17,751 bases of DNA from Bacteroidota bacterium (GTDB taxonomy: Bacteria; Bacteroidota; Bacteroidia; Chitinophagales; Chitinophagaceae). Shown in pieces: positions 1-6,481 of this stretch; position 1 is the stretch's first letter, and every line of letters begins with the position of its first letter. The notes under the pieces were generated by a model. That model ran no database searches. It was not told where the DNA came from and worked only from the letters and a program-made list of their open reading frames with translations. A program made the translations under genes and the position numbers. The stretch covers positions 1 to 17,751 of the forward strand of contig JAFAFV010000186.1 of assembly GCA_023423285.1 (NCBI GenBank), given 5' to 3'.

Positions 1-1091
1 CTGATATTATTTTTTTATTTAGTGAAACGCTGCCCTTTCACTCCAATGGCTTAACCTTTTTAGTAAAATTTTTAAATGGTGAACAGTTAGCTGAAACATT
101 TTACTCAGTGGGTGGTGGTTTTGTGCAAAAAGAAGGGGAGCAAACACATGCTACAACTTCTGTACAGTTGCCTTATCCCATCAATCATGCAGATGACCTG
201 CTGGCCTGGTGTGTAAAAACAGGATTGCCCATCAGCGGTGTGGTATACGAAAATGAAAAAGCCTGGAGGCCAGATGAAGAAATTAGATCAGGTATTTTAA
301 ATATCTGGCAGGTGATGAAAGAGTGCACTTACAAAGGTTCCCACACAGTAGGCATTTTGCCAGGCGGACTGGAAGTAAAAAGACGGGCATCTGAAATGAA
401 TAAAAACCTTACCAAAGGGCAGGCTTATCACAGTTATGAAGAGTGGCTGTCAGTTATTCAAAATACCAAACATACCTTTCAGCGCACATTAGACTGGGTG
501 AGTTGTTTTGCACTGGCCGTGAATGAGGAAAACGCTTCATTTGGCAGAGTGGTTACGGCTCCTACAAATGGCGCAGCCGGTGTAATACCCGCTGTGCTGC
601 ATTACCTCATTCTTTTTTGCGATGTAGATGCCGATGATGAAATGATCATCCGGTTCTTAATGACGGCTTCCGAAATTGGATGCGTGTTCAAAAAGCAATC
701 CACCATATCTGCTGCTATGGGTGGATGCCAGGCAGAGATCGGAGTATCTTCATCCATGGCGGCGGCAGCCCTCACCGAAGCGCTGGGCGGCACACAGCAG
801 CAGGTACTAATGGCTGCCGAAATAGCTATGGAACACCACCTGGGTATGACCTGCGATCCTGTGGCAGGGTTGGTACAAGTTCCTTGTATTGAACGAAATG
901 CTATGGGTGCTATAAAAGCCATTGCCGCATCGCAACTGGCGCTGCAAAGCTCGCCGCAATTCGCTAAAGTTTCGCTGGGAGACGTGATCAAAACCATGTG
1001 GGAAACAGCGCAGGACATGAGCCATAAATACAAAGAAACATCTGACGGTGGTCTGGCTGTAAATGTACCGCTGAATGAGCCGGAATGTTAA
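1..1091 (+). CDS. sdaA: L-serine ammonia-lyase (iron-sulfur L-serine dehydratase), 5'-truncated by the window edge
   Basis: This enzyme deaminates L-serine to pyruvate and ammonia in the cytoplasm, using a [4Fe-4S] cluster. The reading frame is open from base 3 to the stop at 1089-1091. The GTG at 108 is not a start: conserved family sequence (LPFHSNG, then YSVGGGFV) is already being read upstream of it. About 362 residues are visible; single-chain enzymes of this family are about 460, so roughly 100 N-terminal residues lie outside. Candidate cluster cysteines are visible residues 242 (GGCQAEIG), 284 (MTCDP) and 295 (VPCIERN). Their 42- and 11-residue spacing equals that which I recall for the Legionella enzyme. 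The last residue is also Cys (NEPEC), fitting the family's C-terminal tail that reaches into the active site. No terminator separates it from rimO, 86 nt downstream of its stop. Confidence 0.93.
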   Translation, partial: DIIFLFSETLPFHSNGLTFLVKFLNGEQLAETFYSVGGGFVQKEGEQTHATTSVQLPYPINHADDLLAWCVKTGLPISGVVYENEKAWRPDEEIRSGILNIWQVMKECTYKGSHTVGILPGGLEVKRRASEMNKNLTKGQAYHSYEEWLSVIQNTKHTFQRTLDWVSCFALAVNEENASFGRVVTAPTNGAAGVIPAVLHYLILFCDVDADDEMIIRFLMTASEIGCVFKKQSTISAAMGGCQAEIGVSSSMAAAALTEALGGTQQQVLMAAEIAMEHHLGMTCDPVAGLVQVPCIERNAMGAIKAIAASQLALQSSPQFAKVSLGDVIKTMWETAQDMSHKYKETSDGGLAVNVPLNEPEC

Positions 1092-1140
1092 AGTAGCCGC
1101 CATCATTAGCAAATAATAGAATTATGTCGGCACACGGCTT

Positions 1141-1148
1141 TACCTTTG
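1141..1148 (+). promoter_or_regulatory. Bacteroidota -7 promoter motif (TAnnTTTG) for rimO
   Basis: The sequence TACCTTTG is an exact match to the Bacteroidota primary sigma factor -7 consensus. It begins 37 nt before the proposed TTG start of rimO, the same distance as the matching motif in front of rpsJ. I see no convincing -33 TTTG at the expected distance. The motif lies inside the longer open frame that begins at ATG 1124, which argues against that longer start. Confidence 0.55.
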
Positions 1149-1177
1149 CCATCCATTTTAAAAAAAAACAACAGCAG

Positions 1178-2485
1178 TTGAAAGCAAGGACATTAAAGAG
1201 AGATAAAGTAAACATTATAACACTGGGGTGCAGCAAAAACATGGTTGACAGCGAAGTGCTGAGCGGCCAGTTGCGCGCAAATGAAATTGATGTGGTACAT
1301 GAAAATATGAAGCGCGACCATAATATTGTAGTAGTGAACACCTGTGGTTTTATTGATAAGGCAAAAGAAGAAAGCATTAACACCATTTTAGAACAGGTTG
1401 AACTGAAACGAAGGGGAAAGCTGGACAAAGTATATGTGACCGGCTGCTTAAGCGAGCGTTATAAAAACAATTTGGAAGAGGAGATACCCGAAGTGGATGC
1501 TTTTTTTGGTACCATGGAATTGCCGTCTATCTTAAAACAGTTTGACGCAGATTATAAAACGGAATTGCTGGGTGAGCGCCTGCTGGCAACACCCAAACAC
1601 TACGCTTATTTAAAAATTTCAGAAGGCTGCAACCGCACCTGCGCTTTTTGTGCCATTCCTTTAATGCGGGGCGCTCACGTAAGCAGGCCAATGGAAGAGT
1701 TGGTTCGCGAAGCGGAAAGGCTGGTGCAAATGGGAGTTCAGGAAATTATGGTGATTGCGCAGGAACTTACCTATTACGGCCTTGATATTTATAAAAAAAG
1801 AATGCTGCCCGAATTGCTGCACCGCCTGGCAGATGTGAAAGGGTTGCAATGGATACGCCTGCACTATGCTTATCCCACCAAATTTCCGCTTGAAATACTG
1901 GATGTGATGCGGGAGCGCGACAACATTTGCAATTATCTTGACATGCCGCTGCAGCACGCCACTAATAATATGCTTACTGCTATGAGGCGCCAAATTACCC
2001 GTGCAGAAATTGACAATCTCATCGCTGCTGTGCGCCAAAAGGTTCCGGGCATTTGCCTGCGAACTACACTTATTACCGGCTTTCCCGGGGAGACTTTAGA
2101 AGATGTGCAAGAATTAAAAGAATTCTTAGCCCGGCACCGTTTTGACCGGGTAGGTATTTTTACTTATTCTCACGAAGAGGGTACGGGCGCGTATGCTCTT
2201 TCTGATATCATTCCACAGGAAGAAAAAGAGCGCCGGGCGCAGGAGATTATGGAGTTTCAGCAGGAAATATCATTTGAGCTGAACCAGGAAAAAGTGGGCA
2301 AAACCTTTAAAACCATCATTGATAAAAAAGAAGCGGGCAGGTACATTGGCCGTACCGAGTTTGACAGCGTTGAAGTAGATAACGAAGTGGTGATCACCTC
2401 AGCACAAAAATTACAGATTGGCCATTTTTACAATGTGAAGATCGAAAAAGCCTATGATTACGATCTGGAAGGGGAGATTGTGTAA
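1178..2485 (+). CDS. rimO: Ribosomal protein S12 methylthiotransferase RimO
   Basis: RimO is a radical-SAM enzyme that adds a methylthio group to a conserved aspartate of ribosomal protein S12. With the TTG start at 1178 the protein has 435 residues. The N-terminal methylthiotransferase domain carries cluster cysteines at about 18 (TLGCSKN), 56 (NTCGF) and 90 (VTGCLSE). The radical-SAM CxxxCxxC is at 151-158 (CNRTCAFC). A TRAM-like C-terminal segment follows from about residue 370. The frame also stays open to an ATG at 1124. I prefer TTG 1178 because the family starts a few residues before the KVNIITLGCSKN block, and because the extra 18 residues would be encoded across an exact promoter motif. 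The substrate gene rpsL is not in this window. It follows the serine dehydratase gene by a short gap; the next gene begins 27 nt after its stop. Confidence 0.95.
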   Translation: MKARTLKRDKVNIITLGCSKNMVDSEVLSGQLRANEIDVVHENMKRDHNIVVVNTCGFIDKAKEESINTILEQVELKRRGKLDKVYVTGCLSERYKNNLEEEIPEVDAFFGTMELPSILKQFDADYKTELLGERLLATPKHYAYLKISEGCNRTCAFCAIPLMRGAHVSRPMEELVREAERLVQMGVQEIMVIAQELTYYGLDIYKKRMLPELLHRLADVKGLQWIRLHYAYPTKFPLEILDVMRERDNICNYLDMPLQHATNNMLTAMRRQITRAEIDNLIAAVRQKVPGICLRTTLITGFPGETLEDVQELKEFLARHRFDRVGIFTYSHEEGTGAYALSDIIPQEEKERRAQEIMEFQQEISFELNQEKVGKTFKTIIDKKEAGRYIGRTEFDSVEVDNEVVITSAQKLQIGHFYNVKIEKAYDYDLEGEIV

Positions 2486-2512
2486 TCCATTACATTGTTG
2501 CATCAACATAAT

Positions 2513-3313
2513 GTGAAAAATAAAATAATCATATTTCTTGTATTTTTATTTACTGCAGAACTCAATGCTCAGCCAATAAATGAATTAGAAAAAGCCTTCA
2601 AGAAAAATTCTTCGGTGCTGTTAGAAAAGTTTATTTCTAAATATACTATTAACAGTAGCTGTTTTGATGATACATGCGAAAATATCAGCCAAATTGTACA
2701 ATTCGTTTCTGACGAATATATTAATCGTTTGAACGCTTCCCGCGATGAAAAGAATGAAATTTTTACGCACCCTGTGTACGGAAAGAAACATCTCTCCAAG
2801 CGTTATTTAATTTATAATTCAAATATCAAAACTACGATTACTCCTTATGATTTATTTGAATGGAAGGTGGAGGAAAAAATATTTAACCTTTATACCGGAA
2901 AACGTGTTTACCGTGATTCAATTCTGAAGGTATTGGGTTATGAAATGATATTAAAATTAAAGCCGAATGGTGTAGGGCAAGGTATTAACAACTTTAAAAC
3001 CCCATTTATTAAAAATAACGGACTTTACGAACCCGTGTTATTTGCTGATGAAGGGTTGAAGGCGATGAAGATTTTCGTTGAGACAGGAAGGTTTGACAAA
3101 AAAACCAGCTTTTTGGCAGCTTTGCTTTCCAATGTTTCGTGGCGAAAAGGGGGGCAAAGCATTCACTTCAAAAATATTATTTTGAATAAGGAGTTGTCAC
3201 AAGCTTTAATACTTATTTCTTACAATGATTTTATTGATGAATTATTTTTTGAGAAGTACAGAGGCACCTGGAGGTTCTTAGAACACGGAAGAAGATCGAT
3301 CAACACTAATTAA
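2513..3313 (+). CDS. Secreted protein of unknown function
   Basis: I do not recognise this protein. With a GTG start at 2513 it has 266 residues and begins with a classic signal peptide: a Lys/Asn start, a hydrophobic core IIIFLVFLFTA, and a likely cleavage after LNA near residue 19. An upstream TTG at 2495 is in frame but would add LHQHNV before the signal peptide, so GTG 2513 is preferred. The mature part is polar with no membrane segment. Two cysteines at 50 and 55 (SCFDDTCEN) could form a disulfide. The C-terminus has a Tyr/Arg/Gly/Trp patch (EKYRGTWRFLEHGRR). Base composition looks more A/T-rich than rimO upstream, which suggests a lineage-specific or acquired gene. It starts 27 nt after rimO, so it may be co-transcribed. 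Confidence 0.7.
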   Translation: MKNKIIIFLVFLFTAELNAQPINELEKAFKKNSSVLLEKFISKYTINSSCFDDTCENISQIVQFVSDEYINRLNASRDEKNEIFTHPVYGKKHLSKRYLIYNSNIKTTITPYDLFEWKVEEKIFNLYTGKRVYRDSILKVLGYEMILKLKPNGVGQGINNFKTPFIKNNGLYEPVLFADEGLKAMKIFVETGRFDKKTSFLAALLSNVSWRKGGQSIHFKNIILNKELSQALILISYNDFIDELFFEKYRGTWRFLEHGRRSINTN

Positions 3314-3325
3314 TTTTTAATTGAT

Positions 3326-3358
3326 AATCAGTCATTTATATTTTTATATACTGATTTT
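3326..3358 (+). terminator. Weak terminator-like hairpin after the secreted protein gene
   Basis: AATCAGT at 3326-3332 can pair with ACTGATT at 3350-3356 across a 17-nt A/T-rich loop, and the right arm ends in a short T run. The stem is A/T-rich and the T tract is only four bases, so termination would be inefficient. The rest of the spacer up to 3447 is A/T-rich and shows no clear promoter. Confidence 0.3.
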
Positions 3359-3447
3359 GGTCATTTGATACAATAAAACTTCGTTTTAACCGTTTTAAAG
3401 AACGTGTTCATAACTTATTGTTGATACAATTGACTATTGATTTCAAA

Positions 3448-3828
3448 ATGAAAAAATTAATTTGTGTTCTTATAGTTTTCTCGCTTAGTTGTTCCATAAG
3501 CTTTGCACAATCGGGCAATGATCATAAACTAAAAGCATCTTATTATCACAGCAAATTTAATGGCCGTAAAACCGCCACTGGTGAGGTGTACCGCGACCAT
3601 CTGCTGACCGCAGCCAGTAATATGTATAAGCTGGGTACCAAGCTTTTAGTTACAAATTTAAAAACCGGTAAAAGTGTGGTGGTTACAGTTAACGACCGCA
3701 TGGCCTCGCACATGAAAGGCCGGGTTGATTTGAGTAAATCAGCTTATACTAAGATTGCCTCTTTAAGCTCAGGGTTGGTAAATGTAGCAGTTGAAGTGAT
3801 CAGAAATAAAACAGAACCTGAAATATAG
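3448..3828 (+). CDS. Small secreted RlpA-like double-psi beta-barrel protein (copy 1)
   Basis: A 126-residue protein with a signal peptide (MKKLICVLIV, cleavage near SFA|Q at 20) and an RlpA-like double-psi beta-barrel from about residue 29. The family pattern is visible in order: ASYYHSKFNGRKTATGE (30-46), LTAAS (53-57), KLGTKLLVTNLKTGKSV (61-77), VNDR (81-84) and GRVDLS (91-96). RlpA proteins bind peptidoglycan and in some species cleave it as lytic transglycosylases. Here the Asp of VNDR and the Glu of ATGE are present. The His usually found in TAAH is replaced by Ser, so enzymatic activity is doubtful. There is no SPOR domain. An in-frame TTG at 3418 would put ten residues before the signal peptide, so ATG 3448 is chosen. 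A close paralogue follows at 4079. Confidence 0.85.
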   Translation: MKKLICVLIVFSLSCSISFAQSGNDHKLKASYYHSKFNGRKTATGEVYRDHLLTAASNMYKLGTKLLVTNLKTGKSVVVTVNDRMASHMKGRVDLSKSAYTKIASLSSGLVNVAVEVIRNKTEPEI

Positions 3829-3939
3829 TCTGTTTATTCAATATTTTAACCTATTCCTATTCAATATATTATATTTAATTTCAATGATTAGTAGCGCCAG
3901 ATTGGCGGAGCAAATGCTTTTCAGTAAAATTTAAACAAG

Positions 3940-3947
3940 TACCTTCG
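3940..3947 (+). promoter_or_regulatory. Possible -7 promoter motif upstream of the second RlpA-like gene
   Basis: TACCTTCG differs by one base from the Bacteroidota TAnnTTTG consensus. No good -33 TTTG is visible. Transcription from here would give a leader of about 125 nt before ATG 4079. That leader contains a short hairpin, CGGG 4038-4041 with CCCG 4047-4050. A further small inverted repeat (CGCCA 3895-3899, TGGCG 3903-3907) lies upstream of the motif. Otherwise I see nothing recognisable in 3829-4078. Confidence 0.3.
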
Positions 3948-4078
3948 CAGCTTCATTTTGCTGCCTGTTAACATATTCAAAGTATTGACTTTGACCCAGG
4001 GCTGCTGATTATTCAGTTGTCATAGAATTAAATGCTTCGGGCTTAACCCGGGGTAATTGTTAAACGAAAACACAATTA

Positions 4079-4465
4079 ATGAAGAAAGTACTAATTTTAG
4101 TATTCGCCATCATTACGGCAACTACAACCGTATCGGCACAAACAGCACAGGATAAGGGTAAGGCTATAGCGTCTTATTATCACAGCAAATTTAATGGAAG
4201 AAAAACCGCCACTGGCGACACTTATTGGGACCACCTGAAAACCGCCGCTTCGAACGTGTACAAGTTAGGCACTAAACTGCTGGTAACCAATACGAAAACG
4301 GGCAAAAGCGTAACCGTAGTGGTGAACGACAGGATGGCTAAACACATTAAAGGAAGAGTAGATCTGAGTAAGTCGGCTTTTGAAAAAATAGCTCACACGG
4401 CCTACGGTATTGTTCCGGTACATGTGGAAATAATAGAGCCCAACAGCTCGTCAGGTATTTTGTAG
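4079..4465 (+). CDS. Small secreted RlpA-like double-psi beta-barrel protein (copy 2)
   Basis: A 128-residue paralogue of the protein at 3448, with a signal peptide (MKKVLILVFAIITATTTVSA, cleavage about residue 20) and one RlpA-like double-psi beta-barrel. Landmarks are ASYYHSKFNGRKTATGD (31-47), TAAS (55-58), VVNDR (81-85) and GRVDLS (92-97). Relative to copy 1 the Glu of ATGE is Asp, and the TAAH His is again Ser, so two positions linked to lytic transglycosylase activity are altered. A cell-wall binding or structural role is a reasonable inference; catalysis is not. The two genes share a 26-base identical run (3538-3563 and 4172-4197), which points to a fairly recent tandem duplication or gene conversion. 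It has a good terminator 21 nt after its stop. Confidence 0.85.
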   Translation: MKKVLILVFAIITATTTVSAQTAQDKGKAIASYYHSKFNGRKTATGDTYWDHLKTAASNVYKLGTKLLVTNTKTGKSVTVVVNDRMAKHIKGRVDLSKSAFEKIAHTAYGIVPVHVEIIEPNSSSGIL

Positions 4466-4486
4466 AGAAGTTTTAATTGTTTTAGT

Positions 4487-4514
4487 AAAAGCCTTCCATG
4501 CGGGAGGCTTTTTT
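4487..4514 (+). terminator. Intrinsic terminator after the RlpA-like pair
   Basis: AAAAGCCTTCC at 4487-4497 pairs with GGGAGGCTTTT at 4502-4512, an 11-bp stem with one G-T pair, around a four-base loop (ATGC). A T run at 4509-4514 follows. This is a textbook rho-independent terminator and marks the end of the upstream transcription unit. Confidence 0.88.
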
Positions 4515-4759
4515 GATGCCGGGGATGTGTTAGGTATGTTACTTTAAATTAAATTAGCGTCTCAGTGCTACGAAAGTATTAGCTTCAAAAAGATTATCTC
4601 CATTCTTCTTTCCTAAACAAACCTGCAAGGACACTGGAGTAACCAATTAGATATTAAATGCGCTAATGCGTCTATGCCTTCAGTTATGCCTATAAATATT
4701 ATTAGCAAGAGGAATGCCTTCTGTATACAGTAAAAAGTTCTTTTACAGGAAAATGGCAC
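4515..4759. other. Non-coding stretch upstream of the NTF2-like pseudogene
   Basis: No intact gene is visible. The only clear structure is a perfect 10-base palindrome, CTGTATACAG, at 4721-4730, 30 nt before the pseudogene start; it could be an operator half-site pair but has no supporting context. A short minus-strand open stretch reading from about 4739 down to the stop at 4554-4556 is interrupted by two stops and was not called. Confidence 0.5.
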
Positions 4760-5125
4760 ATGAAAAAATCAGATATGGCGATATCGTTTTCAAAAGGAGA
4801 ATTTAGCATTTGTTACGAATATCTGACGGCCAGTACATTATGGGAAACGCCTGGCGTGCAAACTTTAAAGGGAATTGAAACGATCAAAGCCTATTGTGAA
4901 AAGGTGAGGGCTTATTTTGACAGCGTGACCACTGATTTCAGGCAGTTGAATATGATAAAAGCGAAAATCCCGTAGTCGTTCAGGGAACGGCTACATTTAC
5001 TAGAGATCAGCAGGTGGTTTCAGAAATTTCATCCTGCGACGTTTATACTTTTTGCAGGAGATCTGAAAATCATTTCCATCTATTCTTATTGCATTAAAGG
5101 AAATTGTAAACGGCCTGTGACATAA
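4760..5125 (+). pseudogene. SnoaL/NTF2-like domain protein, broken by two compensating frameshifts
   Basis: The N-terminal part (4760 to about 4957) reads MAISFSKGEFSICYEYL, then GIETIKAYCEKVRAYF, typical of small Bacteroidota SnoaL-like (NTF2-fold) proteins. The frame then meets TAG at 4973. The expected continuation is found in another frame from about 4960: SENPVVVQGTATF, then SEISSCDVYTF up to 5053. From 5054 it returns to the original frame: AGDLKIISIYSYC, ending at TAA 5123-5125. The pattern equals loss of one base near the A run at 4957-4960 and gain of one base in the T run at 5049-5053. Rejoined, it would give about 121 residues, the normal size for the family. Both breaks lie at or near short homopolymers, so sequencing or assembly error is a real alternative to decay. 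Confidence 0.75.
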
Positions 5126-5201
5126 TCTTTTAAAGCGCAAAAGAGCATGTATTATTACAGCCCGGAAAAACAAGTATTGATAGAAAAATTTTTCTTAAAA
5201 A

Positions 5202-5234
5202 TTTAGTTTAATAGAAAACTTCCCCTTACCTTTG
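5202..5234 (+). promoter_or_regulatory. Promoter of the S10-spc ribosomal protein cluster
   Basis: TACCTTTG at 5227-5234 is an exact Bacteroidota -7 element, starting 37 nt before the rpsJ ATG. A -33 TTTG is not perfect; TTTAG at 5202-5206 is the best candidate, about 21 nt upstream. Just upstream lies a strong A/T tract with a 12-base palindrome (GAAAAATTTTTC, 5183-5194) that could act as an UP element. The predicted leader is short, about 20-25 nt. Confidence 0.75.
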
Positions 5235-5263
5235 CACTCCCAAATTGAAACGGGTATTTTACA

Positions 5264-5569
5264 ATGTCACAAAGAATCAGAATAAAATTACAATCTTACG
5301 ATCACAACCTGGTTGATAAATCAGCCGAGAAAATCGTTAAGACCGTGCGTAGCACCGGCGCTGTGGTTACAGGCCCCATTCCTTTGCCAACACACCGTAA
5401 AATCTTTACTGTTCTTCGCTCTCCTCACGTAAATAAAAAGAGCCGTGAGCAGTTTCAATTGGCAACACACAAGAGGTTGCTGGATATTTATACCTCTTCT
5501 TCCCGCACGGTGGATGCACTGTCTAAATTGGACCTGCCCAGCGGTGTGGAAGTAGAAATCAAAGCTTAA
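5264..5569 (+). CDS. rpsJ: 30S ribosomal protein S10
   Basis: S10 sits in the head of the small subunit; in E. coli it also pairs with NusB in antitermination. The 101-residue length is standard. Family sequence is clear: the N-terminal IRIKLQSYDHNLVD, the loop TGPIPLPTHRKIFTVLRSPHVNK (21-50 region), and the C-terminal VDALSKLDLPSGVEVEIKA. It is the first gene of the cluster, with its own promoter, whereas in many bacteria it is transcribed behind fusA or tuf. A 16-base perfect palindrome (CAAAGCTTAAGCTTTG, 5560-5575) straddles its stop codon. No Shine-Dalgarno sequence precedes the ATG. Confidence 0.98.
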   Translation: MSQRIRIKLQSYDHNLVDKSAEKIVKTVRSTGAVVTGPIPLPTHRKIFTVLRSPHVNKKSREQFQLATHKRLLDIYTSSSRTVDALSKLDLPSGVEVEIKA

Positions 5570-5809
5570 GCTTTGCCGCTCCACGCCCGGAGCAACATTG
5601 TAGTTCTTATCACAAAAACATTTCATCTCTCAAATTCGCTACGGCGAGCCAAAAGAGCACTGAACTAAACATAAAACAAGCCGTTCAGGGTTTGTTTACT
5701 GCCGGTACTTCTTATAAAATAGAAAAGGTCGGCAGCAAACGAGGATCGATACCGGTATCAGTTGCCGGCAGTCCTGATAATCCTGCGCAGCACTAAAACA
5801 TATACAGAA
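5570..5809 (+). promoter_or_regulatory. Structured 240-nt spacer between rpsJ and rplC, possible regulatory leader
   Basis: This is the longest spacer in the ribosomal cluster and lacks the 7/8-nt periodicity of the others. ACTGCCGG at 5698-5705 can pair with CCGGCAGT at 5765-5772 (8 bp). Alternatively the arm GTTTACTGCCG at 5694-5704 pairs with CGGCAGCAAAC at 5730-5740 (10 of 11). CCGGTA at 5702-5707 can also pair with TACCGG at 5750-5755. These pairings exclude one another. A perfect 12-base palindrome (GATACCGGTATC) occupies 5748-5759. A small hairpin (GCTCC 5578-5582, GGAGC 5589-5593) sits at the 5' end. Such switching pairs are typical of attenuator or ribosomal protein binding leaders, but no ligand can be assigned. 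Confidence 0.45.
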
Positions 5810-6427
5810 ATGAAAGGAATTATTGGGAAAAAGCTTGGGATGACCAGCATCTACGATCCTCAGGGCAAACAAACTGCCTGCACCATCATAGAAGCAGGCC
5901 CCTGTATTGTAACACAGGTGAAAACGATAGAAACTGACGGTTACAACGCGTTACAATTGTCTTACGGCGACAAAAAAGAAAGCCGCACCACGCTACCTGA
6001 AAAAAACCACTTCGCAAAGGCTAACACTTCCGCAAAAAAAATCTCTAAAGAATTCCGCAATTTTTCAATCGAAAAAAATATTGGTGAAGCGATCACCGTT
6101 GACATTTTTACTGAAGGTGAAAAAGTAAACGTGGTGGGCACTTCAAAAGGTAAAGGTTTTCAGGGTGTGGTTAAGCGCCACGGTTTTCATGGTGTGGGCG
6201 AGCAGTCTCACGGCCAGCACGACAGACAGCGCGCTCCCGGTTCATTGGGTAACTCTTCTGACGCCAGCCGTGTTATGAAAGGTATGCGCATGGCGGGCCG
6301 CATGGGTGGCGAAAGGGTAAAGCTGAAAGGCTTGAAAGTGGTAAAAATCTTCCCCGAAAAAAATTACATCCTCGTTAGCGGTTCGGTTCCCGGCCACATC
6401 GGATCAATTGTTTTAGTTCAAATTTAA
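5810..6427 (+). CDS. rplC: 50S ribosomal protein L3
   Basis: L3 is an early assembly protein of the large subunit whose extension reaches the peptidyl transferase centre. The ATG at 5810 gives 205 residues and the conserved start MKGIIGKKLGMTSIYD. An in-frame TTG at 5762 would add 16 residues with no family counterpart, so it is rejected. The internal loop near the active site reads VVKRHGFHGVGEQSHGQHD, followed by RAPGSLGNSSDASRVMKGMR and MAGRMGGERV. The C-terminus is VSGSVPGHIGSIVLVQI. Translation is probably controlled by the structured spacer upstream. Confidence 0.97.
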   Translation: MKGIIGKKLGMTSIYDPQGKQTACTIIEAGPCIVTQVKTIETDGYNALQLSYGDKKESRTTLPEKNHFAKANTSAKKISKEFRNFSIEKNIGEAITVDIFTEGEKVNVVGTSKGKGFQGVVKRHGFHGVGEQSHGQHDRQRAPGSLGNSSDASRVMKGMRMAGRMGGERVKLKGLKVVKIFPEKNYILVSGSVPGHIGSIVLVQI

Positions 6428-6481
6428 TTCAGGGTTATCATTGTTTGCCGCAGTAATGCAGCAAGAGAAAAAATAAAGAAA

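Noticed and set aside
108..110. GTG as the start of the serine dehydratase gene
   Set aside because: The frame is open to the window edge and the sequence before GTG is already conserved enzyme sequence.
4038..4050. CGGG-CTTAA-CCCG hairpin in the leader of the second RlpA-like gene as a riboswitch
   Set aside because: A four-base-pair stem with no conserved aptamer features is too little to support it.
4721..4730. CTGTATACAG palindrome as an operator
   Set aside because: A single 10-base palindrome is expected by chance in this length, and the downstream gene is broken.
4554..4739. Minus-strand open stretch reading PVSLQVCLGKKNGDNLF and ending ANTFVALRR
   Set aside because: It looks faintly protein-like but contains two in-frame stops in under 190 nt, matches no family I recognise, and can arise by chance in such sequence.
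5762..5809. Upstream TTG start adding 16 residues to L3
   Set aside because: The extension has no counterpart in L3 proteins and overlaps the inverted repeats of the spacer; ATG 5810 gives the exact family start.
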